Positions 44,978 to 53,871 of a DNA stretch of 64,000 nt are shown here, piece by piece. The stretch is from Limnobaculum zhutongyuii (GTDB lineage Bacteria; Pseudomonadota; Gammaproteobacteria; Enterobacterales; Enterobacteriaceae). The number at the start of each line of letters is the position of its first letter. Position 1 is the stretch's first letter. Made by a program: the position numbers and the translations under genes. Below the pieces are notes generated by a model. That model did no database searches. It was not told where the DNA came from and worked only from the letters and a program-made list of their open reading frames with translations. The stretch is taken from positions 3,162,001-3,226,000 of the forward strand of contig NZ_CP034752.1 in NCBI RefSeq assembly GCF_004295645.1, written 5' to 3'.

Positions 44978-46567
44978 TTAATGCTCACGCGTTTTACGGA
45001 ACACAATGTCCGGATAACGTTCTTGAGTCAGATTCAGATTAACCATGGTTGGCGCGATATAGCTCAAGTTTTCACCACCGTCTAACGCCACGTTCAGCTC
45101 GTTTTTACGCTTAAACTCTTCCAGTTTTTTCGCATCACTGCATTCAATCCAGCGGGCCGTAGAAACGTTTACTGACTCATAAATTGCTTCTACGTTATAT
45201 TCGCTCTTCAGGCGAGCCACAACCACATCAAACTGAAGTACCCCAACGGCACCCACAATCAGGTCATTATTGGCGATTGGGCGGAATACCTGAACCGCAC
45301 CCTCTTCTGAAAGCTGCACCAGCCCTTTCAGTAGTTGCTTCTGTTTCAGAGGATCTTTCAGGCGAATGCGACGGAACAGCTCTGGAGCAAAGTTTGGAAT
45401 ACCGGTGAATTTCATATCTTCACCCTGAGTGAAGGTATCACCGATCTGAATAGTACCGTGGTTATGCAGGCCAATAATATCGCCCGGATAAGCTTCTTCC
45501 ACATGAGAACGGTCACCGGCCATGAAAGTCAGAGCATCAGAGATAACCACATCTTTGCCCAATCTAACCTGACGCAGTTTCATTCCTTTCTCATAAGTGC
45601 CTGACACTACACGCATAAAGGCCACGCGGTCACGGTGTTTCGGGTCCATATTGGCCTGAATCTTAAACACAAAACCAGAAAATTTCTCTTCCGTAGCAGA
45701 AACTTCACGTACATCGGTTTTACGCGGCATTGGTGCCGGAGCCCAGTCAACTAAGCCGTCCAGCATATGGTCTACACCAAAGTTACCCAATGCAGTACCA
45801 AAGAATACCGGCGTCAATTCACCCGCAAGGAAAGACTCCAGTTCAAATTCATGGGAAGCGCCTTGTACCAGTTCCAGCTCTTCACGCAGTTGTGCGGCTA
45901 AATCTTCACCCACCGCCGCATCCAGTTCCGGGTTATTCAGCCCTTTTACAATACGAACTTCCTGAATGGTATGGCCTTTACCGCTTTGATACAGATAGGT
46001 TTCATCTTTATATAAGTGATAAACCCCTTTAAATAGCTTACCGCAGCCAATTGGCCAGGTGATCGGTGAACACATAATTTTCAGTTCACTCTCTACCTCA
46101 TCCAGCAGCTCCATAGGATCGCGAATATCCCGGTCCAGCTTGTTCATAAAGGTTAAAATTGGCGTATCGCGCAGGCGAGTAACTTCCATTAGCTTACGGG
46201 TACGATCTTCTACACCTTTTGCCGCATCGATAACCATCAAACAACAGTCAACGGCGGTTAGCGTACGGTAAGTATCTTCAGAGAAGTCCTCATGCCCCGG
46301 GGTATCTAGCAGGTTTACCAGACACTCTTTATACGGGAACTGCATTACCGAGGTAGTAATCGAAATACCGCGCTGCTTTTCCATTTCCATCCAGTCGGAC
46401 TTGGCATGCTGATTGGAACCACGCCCTTTTACCGTACCGGCGGTCTGAATTGCCTGTCCAAACAACAGAACTTTTTCAGTGATGGTTGTTTTACCCGCAT
46501 CGGGGTGAGAAATAATCGCAAACGTGCGTCGGCACGCGATCTCGGCAGCTCTTGACGTATCTTTCAT
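44978..46567 (-). CDS. prfC: Peptide chain release factor 3
   Basis: GTPase that recycles RF1/RF2 from the ribosome after termination. From the ATG at 46567 it has 529 residues, the E. coli length. GTP-binding G1 SHPDAGKTT at 20-28, G3 DTPGHEDF, G4 FMNKLDRD. The frame could extend 11 codons to a TTG, but that part has no homology. Very strongly conserved throughout, except for a divergent 15-residue N-terminus. Confidence 0.97.
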   Translation of the reverse strand: MKDTSRAAEIACRRTFAIISHPDAGKTTITEKVLLFGQAIQTAGTVKGRGSNQHAKSDWMEMEKQRGISITTSVMQFPYKECLVNLLDTPGHEDFSEDTYRTLTAVDCCLMVIDAAKGVEDRTRKLMEVTRLRDTPILTFMNKLDRDIRDPMELLDEVESELKIMCSPITWPIGCGKLFKGVYHLYKDETYLYQSGKGHTIQEVRIVKGLNNPELDAAVGEDLAAQLREELELVQGASHEFELESFLAGELTPVFFGTALGNFGVDHMLDGLVDWAPAPMPRKTDVREVSATEEKFSGFVFKIQANMDPKHRDRVAFMRVVSGTYEKGMKLRQVRLGKDVVISDALTFMAGDRSHVEEAYPGDIIGLHNHGTIQIGDTFTQGEDMKFTGIPNFAPELFRRIRLKDPLKQKQLLKGLVQLSEEGAVQVFRPIANNDLIVGAVGVLQFDVVVARLKSEYNVEAIYESVNVSTARWIECSDAKKLEEFKRKNELNVALDGGENLSYIAPTMVNLNLTQERYPDIVFRKTREH

Positions 46568-46936
46568 CAGGGATTCTCTGGAAACTCTCAGGGTGCACAA
46601 AAAGGGAATTATCGTTAATTGGCGGGAATTTTACACACATAGACCAAGAAAGGATAGGCTCCTCACTGATTAGTCCACGATTAAAACAAATAACACGCTT
46701 GGGTAAACAAGAGCACTCTTGCCGTTGAACATAACGATACAGGCTTCCAATAACGCCTTGTCAGGGAACGATAACTACCCGCTACCCAATGAAAAAATTA
46801 GCTATCAGGTTATTTAATTACTATATTAATAAACGAATTGAATCATCTCAGTGTGTTAAATATATCACTGAGGTGTAGCGCTATTTTTAATAACGCTTGT
46901 CACAACAAAATCATCAACCACTAAGGAGTAGAAAGG
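46568..46936. other. Intergenic region between prfC and the BON lipoprotein gene
   Basis: 369 bases with divergent promoters expected. E. coli has yjjG between prfC and rimI; no remnant of it was seen. No gene or repeat recognised. Confidence 0.45.
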
Positions 46937-47251
46937 ATGAAGATTGCAAAGTCACTTGCAGCCCTGTTGGGTGCCATTATTATGACCATCGCAGTCGCCG
47001 GCTGTTCACCTACGGCGAAAACTGAAGGTACCGGTGGATATATTGATGACTCAGTGATTACCACAAAAGTAAAAGCCGCGCTTTTAGGTGAAAAAACCAT
47101 TCGCTCCACCCAAATTACCGTCACCACATTTAAAGGCAAAGTTCAGCTAAGTGGTTTTGTGCGTTCTAAAGATGAATCCAACGCCGCTGAAGATGTGGCT
47201 AAAACCGTAGTCGGAGTACATTCTGTAGAGAACTCTCTGCTGGTAAAATAA
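46937..47251 (+). CDS. BON-domain lipoprotein
   Basis: 104-residue protein with a lipoprotein signal peptide (lipobox VAGC, cysteine at residue 23) followed by a single BON domain (DDSVITTKVKAALLGE, TFKGKVQLSGFV, VVGVHSVENSLLVK). It is therefore an envelope lipoprotein, probably binding phospholipid or acting like half of OsmY. AAGGAG lies eight bases before the ATG. A terminator follows. It lies 2.5 kb from osmY, so two BON envelope proteins flank prfC. Confidence 0.88.
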   Translation: MKIAKSLAALLGAIIMTIAVAGCSPTAKTEGTGGYIDDSVITTKVKAALLGEKTIRSTQITVTTFKGKVQLSGFVRSKDESNAAEDVAKTVVGVHSVENSLLVK

Positions 47252-47274
47252 TTTAGCGCTCGGACAATAAACAA

Positions 47275-47312
47275 AAAAAGCGCGGACGGTTATAAGCCAA
47301 TCCGCGCTTTAA
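47275..47312. terminator. Bidirectional terminator between the BON lipoprotein gene and rimI
   Basis: AAAGCGCGGA (47277-47286) and TCCGCGCTTT (47301-47310) form a ten-pair stem, flanked by seven A on one side and an AT-rich tail on the other, between convergent genes. Confidence 0.82.
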
Positions 47313-47333
47313 ATTTTTATCAATGGATGATAA

Positions 47334-47774
47334 CTACAGCGTTAACGCCATAATCACCGCATCTTCCCGCCCCTCTGCCGCCGGGTAATAACCTTTTCTC
47401 ACCGTCACTTCATTAAAATCAAACGCACGATACAGTTCAATAGCCGCCAGATTGGATGCCCGAACTTCCAGCCATAACGTCATAACGTCCCGTTGAATTA
47501 GCGCATCGATCAGATGTTGCAAAAGCTCTCGCCCCAGGCCTCGACGCTGAAAATCAGGATGAACCGCAATATTAAATAGCGTTGCTTCATCAAGCACCAC
47601 TTGAGTGATGGCAAAAGCAGCAATAGTATTATCAACGCTTAGTTTCAGATTCAGGTAGCGATCTCCCTGATTACTGTTTAGCGTTTTTTCTGTCCAGGGA
47701 AAAGCATGGCTTGCCTGTTCAATCTGCCAGACTTCCGGTAAATCATCCGGCTTGAGGAAGGAAATGGTATTCAT
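47334..47774 (-). CDS. rimI: Ribosomal protein bS18 N-alpha-acetyltransferase RimI
   Basis: 146-residue GNAT enzyme (E. coli 148) that acetylates the N-terminus of ribosomal protein S18. The acetyl-CoA motif FQRRGLGRELLQHL is preceded by TLFNIAVHPD; AIELYRAFDF and REDAVIMAL are conserved. Its start lies inside the end of holD, overlapping by 32 bases, as in E. coli. Confidence 0.95.
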   Translation of the reverse strand: MNTISFLKPDDLPEVWQIEQASHAFPWTEKTLNSNQGDRYLNLKLSVDNTIAAFAITQVVLDEATLFNIAVHPDFQRRGLGRELLQHLIDALIQRDVMTLWLEVRASNLAAIELYRAFDFNEVTVRKGYYPAAEGREDAVIMALTL

Positions 47775-48174
47775 CGCGACAAATCTGCTGCCATAAGGTA
47801 CGTTTTGCTTCAGGATTATCCGCCAGTTCAGGCAGCGTAGGAGTACTTAAGACCGGTAACTCAGCCAGAGCAGCGGGTAAATCAGGACATTGCGCCACGC
47901 CCATCAGCCAGAATACGCAACGGGTATCTTCCGGCACCATCATGGCCTGTTCAGGTGTCAGACAATAAACCTGTTCCACCGAAAGTAACATGGCTCGCAA
48001 AATATCCTGCATCAAAGGAGAAGAAAGCGCAGGTAACGTTTCTGCTAACAGAATCACTTTGAGGTTAGCTGGCAAAACCATAGCAACTTCCCCCTGTAAC
48101 GCAGCCGGACGCCTCAGCTGATACTGCCTGATGCCCATTTGTTCCAGTTGCCAGTCACGCCGTGATGTCGTCAT
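47743..48174 (-). CDS. holD: DNA polymerase III psi subunit HolD
   Basis: 143 residues (E. coli 137). Links the chi subunit and SSB to the clamp loader of DNA polymerase III. The N-terminus MTTSRRDWQLEQMGIRQYQL and RPAALQGEVAM are conserved; the middle is divergent, usual for this subunit; the C-terminus LWQQICRDEYHFLP matches. First gene of holD-rimI. Confidence 0.95.
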   Translation of the reverse strand: MTTSRRDWQLEQMGIRQYQLRRPAALQGEVAMVLPANLKVILLAETLPALSSPLMQDILRAMLLSVEQVYCLTPEQAMMVPEDTRCVFWLMGVAQCPDLPAALAELPVLSTPTLPELADNPEAKRTLWQQICRDEYHFLPQAG

Positions 48175-48328
48175 GAATACCCACTACTCGCTATCAATTT
48201 CAGAATTAAGCTGCGCTATGCTAGCAAACCCATCGAATAACCGCCAATAAAGCTCTATAATTCGGCGCAAATACCATTTGAGGCATTCCCATAACCGATT
48301 TATCCGCCTGCCTCACAGGAGAATGACT

Positions 48329-49384
48329 ATGTCCGCTTTTTGTCCGGCCAGTGAAGTGATGCTGCGCCATACCGATGAGTTTACCGAACGCCGCGTATTA
48401 TTTGCTGGCGATCTGCAAGACGATCTTCCCTGCCAGTTTGAGGCCAAAGAAGTTCGGGTTCACTGTTCTCAGTATCACCACTGGCGTCAGCTCGCTCGTA
48501 CGCTGGGGGAAAAAGCCCAGTTTAGCTTACTGCCGGCACCAGAACTGCTTGATGGCTGCGATACTCTGGTTTTCTACTGGCCTAAAAGCAAGCAGGAAGC
48601 ACAGTTTCAATTAAATGCCCTGCTCAGCCAGCTACCTGTAGGTACAGATCTGTTTATTGTTGGTGAAAACCGCAGTGGCGTGCGCAGCGCCGAAACATTG
48701 TTAGCCGATTTTGGCCCCATCGCTAAAATTGACAGCGCTCGTCGCTGTAGCCTTTACCACTTCCGTTCAGAACGTCAGGCACAGTTTGATGTATCTCAAT
48801 GGTGGGATGAGTATCAGGTTGATGATGTAATAGTAAAAACATTGCCGGGTGTGTTCAGCCGCGATGGGTTTGATGTGGGTAGCCAGTTACTGCTTTCCGC
48901 CCTGGATAACGTAAAAGGCAAAGTACTGGACGTAGGCTGCGGTGCAGGTGTGCTATCAGCAATTCTTGCTCATGAAAATCCGGACATTACTCTGACGCTA
49001 AGCGATGTTAACGCAGCCGCACTTGAATCCAGCAAAGCCACTATCAGCGCCAATGGATTACAAGGCAAAGTGATTGCCAGCGATGTGTTCTCTGATATTG
49101 AAGGGCGTTTTGACTTGATTATCTCTAATCCGCCGTTTCATGATGGGTTACAGACCAATTTAACCGCCGCTGAGTCTCTGATCCGTGGTGCAACAAAACA
49201 TCTGCAACTAGGGGGGCGGTTATGTATCGTTGCTAACGCCTTCCTGCCTTACCCGGACCTTCTGGATGCTACTTTTGGCAGCCATGAAGTCTTGGCTCAA
49301 ACCGGACGCTTTAAAGTCTATCAATCCATCATGGGCCGTCCATCATCAGCACCGAAAGACAAAAAAACCGCAAATAAACGATAA
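48329..49384 (+). CDS. rsmC: 16S rRNA m2G1207 methyltransferase RsmC
   Basis: 351 residues (E. coli 343). N-terminal pseudo-methyltransferase domain, then the catalytic Rossmann domain with SAM motif VLDVGCGAGVLSA and catalytic NPPF in ISNPPFHDG. The ATG at 48329 (MSAFCPASEVMLRH) follows CAGGAG; the open frame runs 17 codons further upstream without homology. Divergent from holD. Confidence 0.96.
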   Translation: MSAFCPASEVMLRHTDEFTERRVLFAGDLQDDLPCQFEAKEVRVHCSQYHHWRQLARTLGEKAQFSLLPAPELLDGCDTLVFYWPKSKQEAQFQLNALLSQLPVGTDLFIVGENRSGVRSAETLLADFGPIAKIDSARRCSLYHFRSERQAQFDVSQWWDEYQVDDVIVKTLPGVFSRDGFDVGSQLLLSALDNVKGKVLDVGCGAGVLSAILAHENPDITLTLSDVNAAALESSKATISANGLQGKVIASDVFSDIEGRFDLIISNPPFHDGLQTNLTAAESLIRGATKHLQLGGRLCIVANAFLPYPDLLDATFGSHEVLAQTGRFKVYQSIMGRPSSAPKDKKTANKR

Positions 49385-49391
49385 CCAATCG

Positions 49392-49418
49392 ATCCCTTAA
49401 GTAATATACTTAAGGGAT
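49392..49418. terminator. Perfect palindromic hairpin after rsmC
   Basis: ATCCCTTAAGTA-ATA-TACTTAAGGGAT: 12-pair perfect stem with a three-base loop, eight bases past the rsmC stop. No T-run follows, so termination would be weak; it may protect the mRNA 3' end. Confidence 0.55.
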
Positions 49419-49536
49419 ACCTATCGCATCGTTAATTCGAACCTTTCCCCCTGAATCTGGCTTTTATCTTCATCACCAGTCATTGTCGTCGCCAGATTGC
49501 GGGATAAACTTAACCCTCCGCTAAATGGGGCTCGTT

Positions 49537-50532
49537 ATGATTCGATTTGCTGTTATTGGAACCAACTGGATTACTCAACGCTTTATTGACGCTGCACATG
49601 CTACCGGAAAGCTGAAACTCACTGCGGTATATTCTCGTTCGTTGGAAAGTGCTCGCGCCTTTGCTGAACCTAATCAGGTAACGCTGCTGTTTGACGACCT
49701 TCAGGCGTTGGCCGAAAGCCAGGAGATTGATGCGGTATACATCGCCAGCCCTAACTCTCTTCACTATTCACAAGCACTACTCATGCTACAGCACCATAAA
49801 CATGTAATGTGCGAAAAGCCTTTGGCTTCACATATTCAGGAAGTAGAAACCCTGATTGCCTGTGCCAATAAACATCAGGTGGTGCTGTTTGAAGGGTTTA
49901 AAACCGCCTGGTTACCTAACTTTATTCTGCTACAACAGATGCTGCTGCGTATTGGTAAAGTGCGTAAAGTATTTATTAACTACTGCCAGTACTCTTCCCG
50001 CTACCAACGTTATCTGGACGGTGAGAACCCTAATACCTTTAATCCTGCGTTTTCCAACGGCTCAATCATGGATATTGGTTACTACTGTCTGGCCAGTGCT
50101 ATCAGCCTGTTTGGTGAACCGAAAGGACTGGATGCCAGTGCAGGATTGCTGGATTCCGGAGTAGATGGACACGGAACGGTTTGGATGAACTACGGTTATT
50201 TTGATGTGGTTCTGTTCCATTCCAAGGTAAGTAATTCTGATATTCCCAGTGAAATACAGGGAGAAGACGGTACTTTGATAATCGAGAAAATATCTGAGTG
50301 TCAGAAAATTATCTTTACCCCACGGGGCGGTCCGTCAGAGGACATTTCCCTGCCACAGCACGAAAACACCATGTTCTATGAAGCAACCGTCTTTGCCGGA
50401 CTCATTGAACGGCAGTGTATTGACCATGCCGGCATTCCGGTCTCACGCAGTACCTCTCGTATTCTGACTGAGATACGCGCGCTTACCGGTGTAAAATTTC
50501 CGGCAGACACGCCAACAGGACTGTCTCATTGA
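49537..50532 (+). CDS. Gfo/Idh/MocA family oxidoreductase
   Basis: 331-residue NAD(P)-dependent oxidoreductase. N-terminal Rossmann motif MIRFAVIGTNWITQRF, the Gfo/Idh signature VYIASPNSLHYSQA and CEKPLASH (the EKP motif), then a C-terminal alpha/beta domain with SNGSIMDIGYYCLAS. Family members act on sugars, inositols or related compounds; the substrate is unknown. The ATG at 49537 has GGGGC upstream. It stands alone between rsmC and ridA. Confidence 0.88.
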   Translation: MIRFAVIGTNWITQRFIDAAHATGKLKLTAVYSRSLESARAFAEPNQVTLLFDDLQALAESQEIDAVYIASPNSLHYSQALLMLQHHKHVMCEKPLASHIQEVETLIACANKHQVVLFEGFKTAWLPNFILLQQMLLRIGKVRKVFINYCQYSSRYQRYLDGENPNTFNPAFSNGSIMDIGYYCLASAISLFGEPKGLDASAGLLDSGVDGHGTVWMNYGYFDVVLFHSKVSNSDIPSEIQGEDGTLIIEKISECQKIIFTPRGGPSEDISLPQHENTMFYEATVFAGLIERQCIDHAGIPVSRSTSRILTEIRALTGVKFPADTPTGLSH

Positions 50533-50613
50533 GGAATTATTGCCCGAGGGATTTAAACCGGTAGGATTCTGATAGCCAAAGAATCTTACCGGTGATGTCA
50601 TTATCGATGAGTA

Positions 50614-51003
50614 TTAGCGACGAACGGCAATCACTTCGATTTCTATTTTTGCATCTTTTGGTAAACGGGCCACTTCTACACAAGAACGTGCCGGGAATGA
50701 TGGTGCGTTATTCTCTTTAAAGAAGGCTTCATACGCCGCATTAACCGTGCCGAAATCATTTAAATCTTTAACGAATACGGTGGTTTTTACAATATCAGCC
50801 ACTTTCAGACCCGCAGCTTCAACAATCGCTTTTACGTTTTCTAAAGACTGACGAGCCTGAGCGGCTACATCCTCAGGAAATGCACCTGTTTTAGGATCGA
50901 TAGGAAGTTGACCAGAAGTGATAATCATACTGCCTAAATCTACGCCCTGTACGTACGGACCAATTGCCGCTGGTGCTTTGTCAGTATTAATAATGTGGGA
51001 CAT
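50614..51003 (-). CDS. ridA: 2-iminobutanoate/2-iminopropanoate deaminase RidA
   Basis: 129-residue cytosolic trimeric enzyme (E. coli 128) that hydrolyses reactive enamine/imine intermediates from threonine dehydratase and other PLP enzymes. Conserved APAAIGPYVQGVDLG, the catalytic arginine in ARSCVEVARLPKDAKIEIE. Divergent from tabA, with GGAGAATTC before the ATG. E. coli has pyrBI next to ridA; these are absent here. Confidence 0.96.
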   Translation of the reverse strand: MSHIINTDKAPAAIGPYVQGVDLGSMIITSGQLPIDPKTGAFPEDVAAQARQSLENVKAIVEAAGLKVADIVKTTVFVKDLNDFGTVNAAYEAFFKENNAPSFPARSCVEVARLPKDAKIEIEVIAVRR

Positions 51004-51248
51004 GAATTCTCCTTAGTTTATAAGTGTCGTTTTTTTCATATTGAGATCAATCACGCCGGTCATTATAAGGCGCTTACAGAAAGATGCACCATAAGCCGTG
51101 AAACAAAGAAAGTAAATCCAATAATTCTTAACTATTCAACACAACATACTAATGTGATAAGCGTCCACTATTGACAATAAAATACTTTGCTTATTCCCCG
51201 GACATAATAGAATATGAAACAGCATTTCATTTTTCAAAAGGAATAACT

Positions 51249-51713
51249 ATGATTACCGGAAACATCCATCATTTAGCGCTTGTCCCTTACCTGCCAGCCA
51301 AGCTGAAACAGGCTATCGAATACATTAAAAGCAACATCACCGACGATACGCCATTAGGTAAACATGACATCGATGGCAATAATGTATTTGTACTGATTTC
51401 CAACGATAGCACCGATGAACTGCAAAACCGTCGTGCTGAGTATCATGAACGCTATCTGGATATTCAAATCGTACTGAAAGGTGAAGAAGGTATGGTATTC
51501 AGTAACTTGCCAGCTGGCACACCTACCGATAACTGGCTGGCAGATAAAGACATCGCTTTTTTGCCTTCTGGCGAACAGGAAAAACAGATGATTATGCAGG
51601 AAGGTGACTTTATCGTCTTCTACCCGGGCGAAGTACACAAACCCCTGTGCGCCGTTGGCAAACCGGCTCATGTCCGTAAGGCTGTGGTTAAAATGTTGGT
51701 GAGCGCGCTGTAA
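51249..51713 (+). CDS. tabA: YhcH/YjgK/YiaL family protein TabA
   Basis: 154-residue cupin-like protein (E. coli TabA/YjgK about 150). AEYHERYLDIQIVLKGEEGM, WLADKDIAFLP and FVVFYPGEVHKP-type (here FIVFYPGEVHKP) segments hold the metal-binding histidines and glutamates of the family. E. coli TabA affects biofilm formation and fimbriae through toxin-antitoxin systems. The ATG at 51249 follows AAAAGGAAT; the frame reaches 26 codons further back without homology. Position next to argI agrees with E. coli. Confidence 0.93.
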   Translation: MITGNIHHLALVPYLPAKLKQAIEYIKSNITDDTPLGKHDIDGNNVFVLISNDSTDELQNRRAEYHERYLDIQIVLKGEEGMVFSNLPAGTPTDNWLADKDIAFLPSGEQEKQMIMQEGDFIVFYPGEVHKPLCAVGKPAHVRKAVVKMLVSAL

Positions 51714-51855
51714 AGTCATCAATACAGAATCGCCCTGTTTGGTTGACGATTGGCATGATATGGCGTGATCGTAATTTTAGTGATGCCATATTAAATTGAG
51801 TTTTGAGTAAATTTCGTCCACTAACAGTATCGTGTTCAAATAGCCAACTGTGCCA

Positions 51856-52137
51856 GTGGCCGAGCAGGAGGCGCTTAGGCGAGCGCCTCCTGCACCTCCG
51901 CGCCTTCGCACCCGAATCTAGGCCGCCTGACGGCGACTTCCCTCCGCCTTCACTCGGGCTTACGCACCGGCACTGATTCCGTTTATTCGCCTCATCCATG
52001 AGGCTCACCCCTACGGGGCCAGCACGTTGTGCTGTTCAAAATTGCTCCTGCAATTTTGTCCGGCGAAGCAGTGCCTCGCCAAACATCCATGTTTGGCGTG
52101 CTACCCTCTCTCAGTTGTCGGCTGAATTCCAGTGCTC
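51856..52137 (-). repeat. Family II multi-hairpin repeat, long copy
   Basis: Same element as 39636-39844, on the opposite strand. Reading minus: GAGCACTGGAATTCAGCC; hairpins GCCAAACAT-GG-ATGTTTGGC; GGCGA..TCGCC; an extra block (plus 51980-52059) with CAAAATTGC-AGGA-GCAATTTTG, CAGCAC-AAC-GTGCTG, CCCC-GTA-GGGG and GCCTCAT-GG-ATGAGGC; then GTCGCC-GTCA-GGCGGC and AGGAGGCGCT..AGCGCCTCCT. It occupies most of the 505-base gap between tabA and argI. Confidence 0.88.
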
Positions 52138-52218
52138 AAATAGAAAAGGTCAAGGGATAACATCCTTGACCTAAATAACTTTCTCAAAATTAATTTATTA
52201 TCAGTTTTACTAAAAAGA

Positions 52219-53229
52219 CTAATATGTGTATACCAACGTCGCCACCATCACTGCCTTAATGGTATGCATCCGGTTCTCCGCCTGATCAAACACTACGCTG
52301 TGCACCGATTCAAACACCTCGTCAGTAACTTCCATACCGCCATGCAATCCATACTGTTCCGCCATCTGTTTGCCCATGACCGTTTGATCGTCATGAAACG
52401 CAGGCAGGCAGTGCAGAAACTTCACCTGTGGATTGTGGGTTAACTCAATCATGGCCTGATTAACCTGATAAGGCTTAAGTAAAGCAATACGCTCTTTCCA
52501 CACCTCTTTTGGCTCGCCCATCGACACCCAAACATCGGTATACAGGTAATCAACCCCTTCAACTCCCTGAGCGACGTTTTCCGTCAGGGTGATACGGGCT
52601 CCGGTCTTTTTAGCGATGGCCTGACAGCTCTCCACCAAAGATTCTTGCGGCCAGCAGGCTTTTGGTGCCACCAGACGGATATCCATTCCCATCAGTGCAG
52701 CCCCTTCCAGCAGCGAATTTCCCATATTGTTGCGAGCGTCCCCTAAGTAGGCGAACTTAATCTGAGACAGGGATTTTTGCGGTGAGTGTTCCTGCATAGT
52801 TAACAGGTCAGCTAAAATCTGAGTGGGATGAAATTCATCTGTCAGGCCATTCCATACCGGAACGCCAGAGAATTCAGCCAGTGTTTCAACAATTTTCTGA
52901 CCAAAACCACGATATTGGATACCGTCATACATACGCCCTAATACCCGGGCGGTATCTTTAATAGACTCTTTATGCCCAATCTGACTACCGCTCGGGCCAA
53001 GATAAGTGACTCTCGCTCCCTGATCGAAAGCGGCTACCTCAAAAGCACAGCGTGTGCGGGTGGAATCTTTCTCAAAAATTAAGGCAATATTCTTACCGTT
53101 TAATAACGGCTGCTCAGTTCCACTTTTTTTATCTTTTTTGAGTTTGGCGGATAAAGCCAGCAATGCGGCAATTTCATTTGGGCTAAAATCAAGTAACCGA
53201 AGCAGATGACGCTGATAGAACTGAGGCAT
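52219..53229 (-). CDS. argI: Ornithine carbamoyltransferase
   Basis: Cytosolic trimer making citrulline from ornithine and carbamoyl phosphate in arginine synthesis. 336 residues (E. coli 334). Carbamoyl-phosphate loop STRTR at 56-60, HPTQ in EFHPTQILAD, and ornithine-binding FLHCLPAFHD. Two ARG boxes 45 bases upstream of the ATG indicate ArgR repression. Divergent from rraB as in E. coli. Confidence 0.97.
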   Translation of the reverse strand: MPQFYQRHLLRLLDFSPNEIAALLALSAKLKKDKKSGTEQPLLNGKNIALIFEKDSTRTRCAFEVAAFDQGARVTYLGPSGSQIGHKESIKDTARVLGRMYDGIQYRGFGQKIVETLAEFSGVPVWNGLTDEFHPTQILADLLTMQEHSPQKSLSQIKFAYLGDARNNMGNSLLEGAALMGMDIRLVAPKACWPQESLVESCQAIAKKTGARITLTENVAQGVEGVDYLYTDVWVSMGEPKEVWKERIALLKPYQVNQAMIELTHNPQVKFLHCLPAFHDDQTVMGKQMAEQYGLHGGMEVTDEVFESVHSVVFDQAENRMHTIKAVMVATLVYTY

Positions 53230-53273
53230 TGGGCTGTCTCCCTGAGCTTAATAAAATAGAAGATATCTGACTA

Positions 53274-53312
53274 ATTGAATTAAAAATCAATTTATATGAA
53301 TTAATATTCACA
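53274..53312 (-). promoter_or_regulatory. Tandem ARG boxes (ArgR operator) of argI
   Basis: Two 18-base boxes separated by three bases, the standard ArgR layout. Minus strand: TGTGAATATTAATTCATA (53312-53295, perfect core TGAAT-N4-ATTCA) and ATTGATTTTTAATTCAAT (53291-53274, one core mismatch). Confidence 0.85.
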
Positions 53313-53411
53313 ATCAACCTGATAATACAGAAAACTTTCTCTTTCCTGTGGAGCTACCGGTTGCACTATGTGAGAATACCGCTAACTAACCATCCTAATG
53401 GGAAAAATATC

Positions 53412-53846
53412 ATGGCTAACGACGAACTAAGTATCCTGCTGGAAGAACAACGCGAAGAGACCCGCCTGATTATCGAAGAGCTGCTGGAAGATGGCAGCGA
53501 TCCTGATGCACTGTACGCTATCGAACATCACCTTTCCGCAGAAGATTTCGATACGCTGGAAAAAGCAGCAGTAGAAGCGTTTAAACTCGGCTATGAAGTG
53601 ACCGAGCCGGAAGAATTAGAAGTAGAAGATGGCTTAATCGTTCTTTGTTGTGATGTGATCAGTGAAGTTTCTCTCAACGCTGATATCATTGATAAACAAG
53701 TTGAACAGCTTATTAAGCTTGCGGATCGCTACAACATCAATTACGACGGTTGGGGCACCTATTTCGAAGATCCTAACGGTAGCGATGATGATGAGGACGA
53801 CGGCGAATATCCTGTGGATGAGGATGATAACGGAACACGCCATTAA
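53412..53846 (+). CDS. rraB: Regulator of ribonuclease E activity B
   Basis: 144 residues (E. coli RraB 138). Binds RNase E and limits its activity on subsets of transcripts. Conserved EEQREETRLIIEELLEDGSD, HLSAEDFDTLEKAAVEAF, and an acidic C-terminus after YDGWGTYFEDPNG. The ATG at 53412 (MANDELSILL) matches the family; the frame extends 17 codons upstream without homology. Confidence 0.96.
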   Translation: MANDELSILLEEQREETRLIIEELLEDGSDPDALYAIEHHLSAEDFDTLEKAAVEAFKLGYEVTEPEELEVEDGLIVLCCDVISEVSLNADIIDKQVEQLIKLADRYNINYDGWGTYFEDPNGSDDDEDDGEYPVDEDDNGTRH

Positions 53847-53871
53847 TTTTCATTAACAGGAGGTTGATTGC

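Noticed and set aside
51688..52008. Open frame on the minus strand across the family II repeat, with a frame at 39683-39871 sharing the peptide NQCRCVSP
   Set aside because: The shared peptide comes only from the repeat. Differences between copies are mostly non-synonymous and the frames diverge after the shared part, so they are by-products of the repeat.
51856..52137. Possible CRISPR array or integron attC-like array
   Set aside because: The hairpins differ from each other and are not spaced by unique segments of constant length; no cas or integrase gene is near.
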